This document shows, one piece after another, positions 40,635 through 48,837 of a stretch of 64,000 nucleotides of DNA. Under the pieces are notes generated by a model. It was not told the origin of the DNA and ran no database searches. It saw only the letters and a list, made by a program, of their open reading frames with translations. The first letter of the stretch is position 1; each line of letters begins with the position of its first letter. Location of the stretch: NCBI RefSeq assembly GCF_003143935.1, contig NZ_QFRX01000001.1:1312071-1376070 (forward strand). Direction: 5' to 3'. The DNA is from Streptomyces sp. Act143 (GTDB lineage: Bacteria > Actinomycetota > Actinomycetes > Streptomycetales > Streptomycetaceae). The translations under genes and the position numbers were made by a program.

Positions 40635-41555
40635 ATGACCGAGATCCGTTTTCCCGCGGCCGACGAGGCGACGGACGTCTTCGTCGACCACCGTGAGCTG
40701 CTGTTCGGCATCGTCTACAACATGCTGGGCAGCGTCGCCGACACCGAGGACGTCCTCCAGGAGACCTGGCTGTCCTGGACGGCCCGCCGGGCCACCGGCT
40801 CGCCCCTGGACGGGATCAGCAACCCCCGCGCCTACCTCGTCCGCATCGCCGTGAACCACGCCCTGGCCCGCCGGGCCGCGGTCAACCGGCGGCGCGAGAC
40901 GTACGTCGGCCCGTGGCTGCCCGAGCCCCTGGTCGCGGGCGATGCCGCCGACGACCCCGCGTTGCGCACCGAGTCGGTCTCCCTGGCGATGCTGGTGGTC
41001 CTGGAGTCCCTGACCCCGCTGGAACGCGCGGTGTTCGTGCTGAACGAGGTGTTCGGTTACCCCCACACCGAGATCGCGGACATCCTCGACCGCACCCCCG
41101 CGGCGGTGCGGCAGGTGGCACACCGGGCCCGGACGCACGTGCATGCGCGGCGGCCGCTGTACGAGGCGCATCCGCGGGTGCGGCGGGAGGCGACCGAGCG
41201 GTTCGTGGAGGCCGCGCTCGGCGGGGACATCGGCGCGCTGATGGAGATCCTCGCGCCGGACGTGACGGTGTGGACGGACGGCGGCGGCAAACGCCGCGGG
41301 GCGGGGCTGCGCCCGGTGCGCGGGCGGGACAAGGTGGCACGCCTCATCGCCGGGTTCCGCGCCCGCGGCGCCTCGCTCGACCTGGACGTGCGCTACGGGC
41401 AGGCCAACGGCGACGCGGCGGCGGTGCTCTTCGAGGGCGGGGCGCCGTACGCGGTGATGGTCATGGATCTCACACCCGAGGGCGACCAGGTGTCCGACGT
41501 CTACATCGTCACCAATCCCGACAAGCTCGAACACGTCGAGCGGGAGGAGCGGTGA
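40635..41555 (+). CDS. ECF41-family RNA polymerase sigma factor with SnoaL-like C-terminal domain
   Basis: This 306-residue sigma factor has region 2 (LFGIVYNMLGSVADTEDVLQETWLSW), a linker bearing WLPEP at 94-98 (the ECF41 signature), region 4 (LTPLERAVFVLNEVFGYPHTEIADILDRT, VRQVAHRARTHV) and a fused C-terminal SnoaL/NTF2-like domain. That domain modulates activity in this family in place of a separate anti-sigma factor. ECF41 genes usually sit beside carboxymuconolactone decarboxylase or oxidoreductase genes. Here the coupled gene is a cytochrome b (four-base GTGA overlap) and the divergent neighbour is a hemerythrin protein. An ECF41-like promoter motif lies just upstream. Confidence 0.92.
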   Translation: MTEIRFPAADEATDVFVDHRELLFGIVYNMLGSVADTEDVLQETWLSWTARRATGSPLDGISNPRAYLVRIAVNHALARRAAVNRRRETYVGPWLPEPLVAGDAADDPALRTESVSLAMLVVLESLTPLERAVFVLNEVFGYPHTEIADILDRTPAAVRQVAHRARTHVHARRPLYEAHPRVRREATERFVEAALGGDIGALMEILAPDVTVWTDGGGKRRGAGLRPVRGRDKVARLIAGFRARGASLDLDVRYGQANGDAAAVLFEGGAPYAVMVMDLTPEGDQVSDVYIVTNPDKLEHVEREER

Positions 41556-42997
41556 GCGGCGAGCGGCTCGCCGACTGGTTCGACGGCCGGCTCGGCATCC
41601 ACTCCCTCGGCCGGCGCTATCTGCGCAAGGTCTTCCCGGACCATTGGTCGTTCCTGCTCGGCGAGATCTGCCTCTACAGCTTCGTCGTGCTGGTGCTGAG
41701 CGGCGTGTGGCTGACCCTGTTCTTCCATCCCTCGATGAACGAGGTGACGTACCACGGCAGTTACGTCCCGCTCAACGGGGTGCGGATGTCCGAGGCGTAC
41801 GCCTCCACGCTGGAGATCAGCTTCGACGTGCGCGGCGGTCTGCTGATCCGGCAGTTGCACCACTGGTCGGCGCTGGTGTTCGTGGCCGGGATGCTGACGC
41901 ACATGATGCGGCACTTCTTCACCGGCTCGTTCCGCAAGCCGCGCGAGGTCAACTGGGTGCTGGGCTGGACCCTGTTGTTCCTGGGGCTGTTCGAGGGCCT
42001 CTTCGGCTACTCGCTGCCGGACGACCTGCTGTCGGGCACGGGGCTGCGGTTCGTCAACGGGGCGCTGCTGGCGGTGCCGGTCGTGGGGACGTATCTGTCG
42101 ATGTTCCTGCTGGGCGGCGAGTTCCCCGGGGACGACATCGTGGCCCGGTTCTACGCGCTGCACGTCCTGGTGGTCCCGGGCATCATGGCGGCGCTGGTCG
42201 TGGCGCACGTCCTCCTCGTCGTGTACCACAAGCACACCCAGTTCGCGGGGCCCGGGCGGACCGAACGCAACGTGGTGGGTGCCCCGTTCCTGCCGGTGTA
42301 CCTCGCGAAGGCGGGCGGCTTCTTCTTCCTGGTCCTCGGTGTGCTCACGCTGATCGCGGCCGTGGCGAGCATCAACCCCGTCTGGGAGTACGGCCCCTTC
42401 CGTGCGGACCAGGTCTCCACGGGCGCCCAGCCGGACTGGTACCTGGGCTTCGCCGAGGGGCTGGTGCGGATCATGCCGGGCTGGGAGATCGACCTCTGGG
42501 GCCACACGCTGGTGCCGGGCGTTCTGATCCCGATCGTGGTGTTCCCGCTGCTGCTCGTCCTCATCGGCGTGTACCCGTTCGTCGAGGCCGGGTTCACGGG
42601 CGACCGCCGGGAGCACCACCTTCTGGACCGCCCGCGCAACCGTCCGGTCCGCACCGCGATCGGCGCGGCCTGGATCAGCCTCTATCTGGTCCTGCTGGCG
42701 GGCGGCGGCAACGACATCGTGGCGACCCGCCTCCATCTGTCGATCAACACGGTGACGTGGGTGGTGCGGGTGGGGGTGTTCGTGATCCCGGCGGTGGTCC
42801 TCGTCGTCACCCGCCGGATCTGCCTGGGCCTCCAGCTGCGGGACCGGGAGCTGGTGGCGCACGGCCGGGAGACGGGCGTGATCAAACGCCTCCCGCACGG
42901 CGAGTACGTCGAACTGCACGAGCCCCTGGACCAGGCGCGGCGCCACACCCTGACCGCACACGAGCGGCCGAAGGAGCTCGTGGAGCACGACCGATAG
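41552..42997 (+). CDS. Stand-alone cytochrome b (QcrB-like) subunit
   Basis: This 481-residue membrane protein resembles the cytochrome b of the actinobacterial bc1/bcc complex. Haem ligands are in QLHHWSALVF (His103/104), MLTHMMRHFFTG (His117/121), YALHVLVVPG (His204) and VVAHVLLVVYHKH (His219). The Qo-site motif is PDWY (294-297), the actinobacterial form of PEWY, and FRKPREVNWVLG and GYSLPDDLLSG are conserved. No Rieske protein or cytochrome c gene is adjacent, so it is probably a paralogue of the main qcrB. It starts with GTG inside the end of the sigma gene, which makes expression dependent on the ECF41 unit. Confidence 0.9.
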   Translation: MSGERLADWFDGRLGIHSLGRRYLRKVFPDHWSFLLGEICLYSFVVLVLSGVWLTLFFHPSMNEVTYHGSYVPLNGVRMSEAYASTLEISFDVRGGLLIRQLHHWSALVFVAGMLTHMMRHFFTGSFRKPREVNWVLGWTLLFLGLFEGLFGYSLPDDLLSGTGLRFVNGALLAVPVVGTYLSMFLLGGEFPGDDIVARFYALHVLVVPGIMAALVVAHVLLVVYHKHTQFAGPGRTERNVVGAPFLPVYLAKAGGFFFLVLGVLTLIAAVASINPVWEYGPFRADQVSTGAQPDWYLGFAEGLVRIMPGWEIDLWGHTLVPGVLIPIVVFPLLLVLIGVYPFVEAGFTGDRREHHLLDRPRNRPVRTAIGAAWISLYLVLLAGGGNDIVATRLHLSINTVTWVVRVGVFVIPAVVLVVTRRICLGLQLRDRELVAHGRETGVIKRLPHGEYVELHEPLDQARRHTLTAHERPKELVEHDR

Positions 42998-43038
42998 TCA
43001 ACGGGCGGGCCCGGCCGTGCGTGGACGCCGCCGCCGAG

Positions 43039-43074
43039 GGAGCCGGATCGGTGCGAACCTCCCCTTCCGGCTCC
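43039..43074. terminator. Possible bidirectional terminator hairpin
   Basis: GGAGCCGGA (43039-43047) and TCCGGCTCC (43066-43074) can pair with an 18-base loop between the convergent cytochrome b and GH9 genes. Confidence 0.5.
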
Positions 43075-43104
43075 GCTCGGCGTCGTGTCCCGGTCGGTGT
43101 GCGC

Positions 43105-45348
43105 CTACGTCTGGTCCGCCACGAAGGAGGCCATCCGGCTCAGGGCGGAGTTCCAGTTGATGGTGTGCTCGTTGGTCGACCACGACTGGATGTCGTCGAT
43201 GTAGCAGAACTGGCCGACGCAGCCCTGGAGTTTGCTCTGCGCGTAGGGGTCCTGGATGCTCGAGTTCGGCCCGCCGGCGAGGGTGCCCCTGGGCGGGTTC
43301 GGGAGGTTCGGGTCGAGCTGGTGGGCGTACCAGCGGCTGTGCTGGTTGTGGGAGTTCACCTCGCCGTACCCGGTCACGTACGACATGTTCAGCGCGTTGC
43401 GGCCGAAGAGGTAGTCGACGCTCTGGAGGGCGCCGTCGCGGTACTTCGTGGCGCCGGTGATGTCGTACGCGGTGGCGATGACGATGCCGTTGTGCAGGAT
43501 CTGGTGGTTGGAGCCCCAGTCGTAGAGGTTGTCGGTGGGCGCGTACGGCATGCCGTACGGCTGTGACTTCAGGGTGGCCAGGTAGCGGTCGGCGCCCTTG
43601 ACGACGGACCGGCGGACCTTGTCACGGCCGGGCAGCTTGCTGGGGACGGTCGCGAGGTCGAGGCGGGCCGCCGCGGCCGTGCGGGCCCAGTCGTAGCCGA
43701 GGGGGCCGAAGATGTCAGCGGTGTGGACGGGCGAGTCGAGGACGTGGTCGGCGAACTGCTTCTCGCCGGTGGTGAGATACAGCTCGGCCGCCGCCCAGTA
43801 GAACTCGTCGGTGGCGTCGGTGTCCGGGTAGGCGCCGCCGCCGGTGCCGTCGTCGGGGTCGGCGTGCAGGTCGGGGTGGGCGAGCGCCGCCGTCCAGGCC
43901 GTGCGGGCCGCGGCGAGGGTCTTCGCCGCGAACGCCTTGTCGTAGGGCTTGTAGAGGCGGGCCGCCTGGGCCGCGGTGGCCGCGAGGTTCAGGGTCGCCT
44001 CGGTGGTCGCCGGGTGCAGTTCCCGCTTCTGCGGGTCGTCGCTGGGCAGCAGCGGCAGGCCGGTCCACGCCTCGTCGTGGATCTTGTGGTGGGCCATTCC
44101 GGCCAGCGGCTGTCCGGCGGGCACCTGCATCTTCAGCAGGAACTCCAGCTCCCAGCGGGTCTCGTCGAGGATGTCCGGCACCTTGTTGCCGCTCTCGGGG
44201 ATGGCGAGGGTGTTGTCGCCGAGCTTCGCGGGCTGTCCGGTGCGGGCGTGCAGGGCGCGCTCGTAGGTGCTCAGCAGCTCCCAGGTGGAGATGCCGCCGT
44301 TGACCACGTACTTGCCGTGGTCGCCGGCGTCGTACCAGCCGCCGGTGACGTCGAGCTTGTAGTCGCAGACGCCCGGCTGGCACGGGACGGCGGAGTCGCC
44401 CTGATTGGGTGCCACGTCGACGTGACCGGCCGCGCGGCCGTAGCCGGGGCGCAGGTCGTCGCGGATCGCGATGCCGCTGCGCTGTGTGTAGTAGTACTTC
44501 AGGGCGTCCAGGCGGAGCTGCCGATAGGCGCCGGTGCCGATGTCGAAGGGGCGGCTCGTCTCCCCGTCGGCGACCAGCGTGTAGCCCGTGCCCGCCTTCT
44601 TGTAGGCCCCGAAGTCGATCGAGTGGACGTTCTGCGCGGACGAGGCGTCGACGCCCCGCGGCACGGTCGTCCCCTGTGCCACCACGGTGCCGGAGGCGTT
44701 CTTCAGCTGCCAGGGCAGCTTCCCGGTCGCGTCCGTCACGAGCGTGGCGTTCTTCGGGCCGGAGGGCAGATAGGCGACCTGGTTGACCCGCACACGCGGC
44801 CCGGTGTCGGGCTCGTACACCTCCGGCGGCACCCCGCCGAGCAGGGACACGTCGTCCATGCAGAACTTCCAGGCGTCCGCGCTGCCGCCGAGCTGGAAGC
44901 CGACCTGCGCCTGGGTGGCGTCGACGGGCGAGGTGAAGGTGTAGGAGTAGCTGTTGCCGGAGACGCTGAGCTGCGGGCTGACCTCGAAGTAGGTGTCGTA
45001 CGGGGCCACTTGGAGCCCCACGATCGCGCGCACGACATGGCCGTCGGGTGAACCGTCCGCGGTGAAGGCGAACTTGTACGTCTCCCCCTTGACCAGCGTG
45101 ACGTCGTTCTGGCCGACGGCGGCGTCCCAGCGGTTGGTCGTGCCGCCCGGCACGTCCGCGCACAGCCGCCCGCCGGACAGGCCCGCGGTGACGTTGCTGG
45201 TCGCCCACCAGGGTTCGGTGGTGGTGTCGAAGGTGCCGTTCTTGAGCTGCTCGACCTCGTCGGCGGTTGCCGGGGAGGTCGGCGCGGCGACAAGTACCGC
45301 ACCCAGCAAGGCCGTCAGGGACAACAGGGTGGTGCTGCGTCTTTTCAC
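43105..45348 (-). CDS. Secreted glycoside hydrolase family 9 endoglucanase with N-terminal CBM
   Basis: This 747-residue enzyme has a signal peptide (1-29, [10 protein letters not shown]...PATA), a CBM4/9-type carbohydrate-binding domain (about 34-170, [14 protein letters not shown] to MDDVSLLG), an Ig-like CelD_N domain (about 185-270, [18 protein letters not shown]) and a GH9 barrel. Catalytic residues visible are the Asp pair in [12 protein letters not shown] (340, 343) and Glu727 in [18 protein letters not shown] is the other GH9 signature. It should cleave beta-1,4-glucans by inversion outside the cell. GTG at 45348 follows GAGGAG. A perfect CebR box, 38 bases upstream, predicts induction by cello-oligosaccharides. 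Confidence 0.93.
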   Translation of the reverse strand: MKRRSTTLLSLTALLGAVLVAAPTSPATADEVEQLKNGTFDTTTEPWWATSNVTAGLSGGRLCADVPGGTTNRWDAAVGQNDVTLVKGETYKFAFTADGSPDGHVVRAIVGLQVAPYDTYFEVSPQLSVSGNSYSYTFTSPVDATQAQVGFQLGGSADAWKFCMDDVSLLGGVPPEVYEPDTGPRVRVNQVAYLPSGPKNATLVTDATGKLPWQLKNASGTVVAQGTTVPRGVDASSAQNVHSIDFGAYKKAGTGYTLVADGETSRPFDIGTGAYRQLRLDALKYYYTQRSGIAIRDDLRPGYGRAAGHVDVAPNQGDSAVPCQPGVCDYKLDVTGGWYDAGDHGKYVVNGGISTWELLSTYERALHARTGQPAKLGDNTLAIPESGNKVPDILDETRWELEFLLKMQVPAGQPLAGMAHHKIHDEAWTGLPLLPSDDPQKRELHPATTEATLNLAATAAQAARLYKPYDKAFAAKTLAAARTAWTAALAHPDLHADPDDGTGGGAYPDTDATDEFYWAAAELYLTTGEKQFADHVLDSPVHTADIFGPLGYDWARTAAAARLDLATVPSKLPGRDKVRRSVVKGADRYLATLKSQPYGMPYAPTDNLYDWGSNHQILHNGIVIATAYDITGATKYRDGALQSVDYLFGRNALNMSYVTGYGEVNSHNQHSRWYAHQLDPNLPNPPRGTLAGGPNSSIQDPYAQSKLQGCVGQFCYIDDIQSWSTNEHTINWNSALSRMASFVADQT

Positions 45349-45385
45349 GTCCGGGCTCCTCGGTGAGCTACGGGCACGCTCGGCA

Positions 45386-45399
45386 TGGGAGCGCTCCCA
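45386..45399. promoter_or_regulatory. CebR box
   Basis: TGGGAGCGCTCCCA is the 14-base palindrome bound by the cellulose-utilisation repressor CebR (LacI family) in Streptomyces. It lies 38 bases upstream of the GH9 start codon, where binding would block the promoter until cellobiose or cellotriose is present. No mismatch to the consensus. Confidence 0.9.
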
Positions 45400-45446
45400 A
45401 TAGACGGTCGAAGGCCATGCTTGTTGCAGCCATGACACCCCGTCAA

Positions 45447-45487
45447 CGGTCCGGACGGGACTGATCGATCGGATTCCGTCCGGACCG
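45447..45487 (-). terminator. Terminator-like hairpin after the GH2 gene
   Basis: CGGTCCGGACGG (45447-45458) and its complement (45476-45487) form a perfect 12-bp stem with a 17-base loop, 15 bases beyond the GH2 stop. It separates the GH2 unit from the CebR-controlled GH9 gene. Confidence 0.7.
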
Positions 45488-45501
45488 CGCCGGAGAACGG
45501 G

Positions 45502-48500
45502 TCAGGCGGCCGGCACCTCCAGCTTGCTGATCCGGACCGCGCCCCGGGCCTCACCGGGGTGAGCACTGGTCAGGGTGAGCCGCAGCCGGGACCCGGCGAT
45601 CGCGTCGAAGGTGACCACCGTCGGCGCGTCCGACTCGGCGGCCCACTCGACCGCCACCCCGTCCACCGGCACCCAGCGCCCGCCGTCCCAGACCGCCGGC
45701 TCGACGGCGGCGGGCAGGCTGTGGGTGGCGCTCACGGTGAACGAGACCTCCGCACGGTCGAAGGTCCGGATCCGCCCGAAGTCGACGGAGACCCAGTCCT
45801 CGGCCCTGGCCCCGTCGAACGCGGGCAGCAGGGCGGTGGCGGCCTTGCGGAAGGCGTTGGACCAGCCGGTGGCCGGGTCGCCGTCGAGCATCGCGGCGGG
45901 CAGGGTGTCCGGGCGGCCGGAGTAACTGGCGTCCGGGTGGGGGTGGTTCGGCGGTGCCGGGTGGTCCGGCCGGAGGTCGGCCGGCGGGGTGGTCGCGGCC
46001 GAGCGGGCGGGTGTGGTGCGCAGGGCCGCGGTGTCCGGGCGCAGTCCTTCGGCCCGGGCGGTCACCTCCAGCGCGCCCGGCGCGGTGCCCGAGCGCACGA
46101 TGGCGAGGGCCTTGCCGTGGAAGGCGGTGCGAGTGGCGGCCTGGTACCGCTCGGCGCTCTCCTCGCGGCCGTTGTCGAGCCCGGCGAGGGAGCCGCCCCG
46201 CACCTCGAAGGAGATCAGGTCCTCGGCGTCCGGCACCACCACTCCGCGGGCGTCGACGATCTCCGCGGTCACGAATGCCAGCGAACGACCGTCCGCGGCC
46301 AGGGACTTGCGGTCGGCGGTGAGCCGCACGGCGTGCGCCTCACCCGCGGTGCGCAGCACGTCGGTGGCGACGGTCCTGCCGTGCCGCCGGGCCACCGCCT
46401 TCAACTCGCCCGGCCGGTACGGCACTCTCCACGTCAGATGGAGCTTGCCCGCGCTGCCGTTCGGGCTGGTGTAGCTGCCGGGGTAGGGGCCGTCGGTGAA
46501 GGTCTTGTCGTCGCCGGTCGCCTCGGTGGTCTCCAGGTAGGTGCGGCCGTCGACGGTTCTCTTCGTGTCGAACGTCCGTGTCCCCAGGGATTTTCCGTTG
46601 AGGTACAGCTCCACGGTGCCGACGTTGGAGTACGCCCACACCTCCACCGTGTCGCCCTCCTCGTGGTTCCAGGTCATCGGCAGCAGATGGACCATCGGTT
46701 CGCTGGTCCACTGGCTCCGGAAGAGGTGGTACATGTCCTTCGGGAAGCCGGCCGTGTCGACCGCGCCGAAGAAGGACGCCTTCACGGGGAAGACGTCGTA
46801 CGGCGTGGGCTCGCCGATGTAGTCGATGCCGGACCACAGGAACTGGCCCGTGAACCACTTCCGGTCGCGGTCCTTCTTGTGGCCGTACTCGCCGCTCATG
46901 GTCCAGGAGGCGAGGTTGTTGTCGTAGGAGGAGACGGCCCGCTTGCCGGGGGTGTGGTTCTCGCCGGTGTTGAGGTGCTCCGGCTCCTGGTAGGTGCCGC
47001 GGGTCGAGGTCTCGGAGGACGACTCGGACTCGAACAGGAACAGGTGCGGGTAGCGGGCGTGCAGGGCGTCCACCGACTTGGCGGTGTTGTAGTTGAGGCC
47101 GAGGCCGTCCAGTTTGGCGAGGATCAGGTCGGCCGGGGTGCCGGGGGCGGGCAGGCTGCGGTGCCGGTCGGAGCCGATGACGACGGGGCGGGTGTCGTCG
47201 TGCGCCTTGACGCCGGCGATGAGCCGGTCGGCGATGGTGAGACCGGCGGTGGAGGCGACGTCGGGTATCTCGTTGCCGATCGACCACATGATCACGGCGG
47301 GTGAGTTCCGGGCGGCCAGCACCATCTCCGCGATGTCCCGGTCGGACCACTCGTCGAAGAACCGGCCGTAGTCGTAGCGGTTCTTGGGACTGCGCCAGCA
47401 GTCGAAGGCCTCCACCATCATCACGATCCCGAGCTCCTCGCAGACCCGGATCATCTCCGGCGAGGGCGGATTGTGGGAGGTGCGGAGGGCGTTGACGCCC
47501 ATCGACTTCATGATGGCCATCTGCCGTCGGATCGCGTCGACGTGCACGGCCGCACCCAGGGCACCGAGGTCGTGGTGCAGGTCGACGCCCTTGAACTTGG
47601 CGTGGACGCCGTTGAGATGGAAACCCTCGTCGGGGTCGATGCGGACGGTGCGGATGCCGAAGGGCGTGCGGTAGGTGTCGACGGTCCGCCCGCCGACGCG
47701 CAGTTCGGTCAGCAGGGTGTAGCGGTGCGGGTCGGCGAAGTCCCACAACCTCGGTTCGGGGACGGTGAGCTCATGGACCTCGGCCGCATTGTCGCCGACG
47801 CCGGCCGTGGACGCGGTGCGAGCGACCGTCCGGCCCCTGGCGTCCTTCACCGTCGAGCGGATCTCGACCTGGTGCGCGGCGCCGGACGCGTTCACCACGG
47901 AGGTCCGCACCCGGACGACCGCCCGCTCCTCGGTCACGTCGGGGGTCGTGACGTACGTGCCCCAGCGCTCCACGTGCACCGGCTCGGTGACGACCAGGCG
48001 GGCCTCGCGGTAGATGCCGCTGCCCGAGTACCAGCGGCTGCTGGGCAGACGGTTCTGCACCTTGACGGCGATGACGTTCTCGGTGGTGCCGTCGGTGTGC
48101 AGCAGTTCGGTGAGGTCGAACGCGAAGCCGGTGTAGCCGTAGGGGTGGCGGCCGACCTCGGTGCCGTTGCAGTAGACGTACGAGTCCATGTAGACGCCGT
48201 CGAACTCCACCGAGATCCGCTTGCCGGCGCAGACGGGCGGCAGGGTGAAGGCCAGGCGGTACCAGCCGAGGCCGCCGGGGAAGAAGCCGGTGCCGCTGGT
48301 GGTGCCGTTCTGGGTGGTCGGGGAGAGTTCGATACTCCAGTCGTGCGGGACGGCGACCTCGCGCCACGTCGAGTCGTCGTGGGCGGGGTCGGCGGCGTCG
48401 GCATAGGCGCCGGTCGGGTCGGTGATGCCGCCCGGATCGACCAGGGCGAAGCGCCATCCGTCGCGCAGGGCGACCGTGCTGCGGCCCGCGGCGCCGCCCA

Positions 48501-48597
48501 CCACCTCGGCGGCGCGGGCCACCGGGGTGCCGGGCAGGGCTCCGGCCGCGGGCGCGGCGGCGGAGGCGATCAGAACAGATCTGCGAGTGACCGTCAT
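45502..48597 (-). CDS. Secreted glycoside hydrolase family 2 (beta-galactosidase-like)
   Basis: This 1031-residue enzyme has a twin-arginine-type signal (TRRSVLIASAAAPAAG), a GH2 sugar-binding domain (about 40-210), an Ig-like domain (about 215-315) and a TIM barrel. The acid/base Glu443 lies in MWSIGNEIPD and the nucleophile is probably Glu525 in FESESSSETSTRG. Further Ig-like modules and a C-terminal discoidin-like domain (about 890-1025, LPAAMLDGDPATGWSN, VDFGRIRTF) follow. It is probably a Tat-exported beta-galactosidase or related exo-glycosidase acting on plant polysaccharides. It shares direction with the cellulase but is separated by a hairpin and has no CebR box upstream. Confidence 0.9.
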   Translation of the reverse strand: MTVTRRSVLIASAAAPAAGALPGTPVARAAEVVGGAAGRSTVALRDGWRFALVDPGGITDPTGAYADAADPAHDDSTWREVAVPHDWSIELSPTTQNGTTSGTGFFPGGLGWYRLAFTLPPVCAGKRISVEFDGVYMDSYVYCNGTEVGRHPYGYTGFAFDLTELLHTDGTTENVIAVKVQNRLPSSRWYSGSGIYREARLVVTEPVHVERWGTYVTTPDVTEERAVVRVRTSVVNASGAAHQVEIRSTVKDARGRTVARTASTAGVGDNAAEVHELTVPEPRLWDFADPHRYTLLTELRVGGRTVDTYRTPFGIRTVRIDPDEGFHLNGVHAKFKGVDLHHDLGALGAAVHVDAIRRQMAIMKSMGVNALRTSHNPPSPEMIRVCEELGIVMMVEAFDCWRSPKNRYDYGRFFDEWSDRDIAEMVLAARNSPAVIMWSIGNEIPDVASTAGLTIADRLIAGVKAHDDTRPVVIGSDRHRSLPAPGTPADLILAKLDGLGLNYNTAKSVDALHARYPHLFLFESESSSETSTRGTYQEPEHLNTGENHTPGKRAVSSYDNNLASWTMSGEYGHKKDRDRKWFTGQFLWSGIDYIGEPTPYDVFPVKASFFGAVDTAGFPKDMYHLFRSQWTSEPMVHLLPMTWNHEEGDTVEVWAYSNVGTVELYLNGKSLGTRTFDTKRTVDGRTYLETTEATGDDKTFTDGPYPGSYTSPNGSAGKLHLTWRVPYRPGELKAVARRHGRTVATDVLRTAGEAHAVRLTADRKSLAADGRSLAFVTAEIVDARGVVVPDAEDLISFEVRGGSLAGLDNGREESAERYQAATRTAFHGKALAIVRSGTAPGALEVTARAEGLRPDTAALRTTPARSAATTPPADLRPDHPAPPNHPHPDASYSGRPDTLPAAMLDGDPATGWSNAFRKAATALLPAFDGARAEDWVSVDFGRIRTFDRAEVSFTVSATHSLPAAVEPAVWDGGRWVPVDGVAVEWAAESDAPTVVTFDAIAGSRLRLTLTSAHPGEARGAVRISKLEVPAA

Positions 48598-48837
48598 GAC
48601 GTGCGGCTCTCCTTCATCCGGCTCTCTCTCATCAAGGCCCAGAAGTACTCACAACTGATCGTGAACACACAGATTCTGACGTGCCGCCACACAGGACCGT
48701 CAAGGGTACGGAGACACGGGGGCGTCCCACCGGCCACATCGGCCGGATTTCCCCCTTGACCCGGGATGCTCCGGCCGCGGGGCGCCTGAGGGGGTTCCCG
48801 TCCGCGCTCGGGCCGGACGCACTAGGCTGGAACTCAA

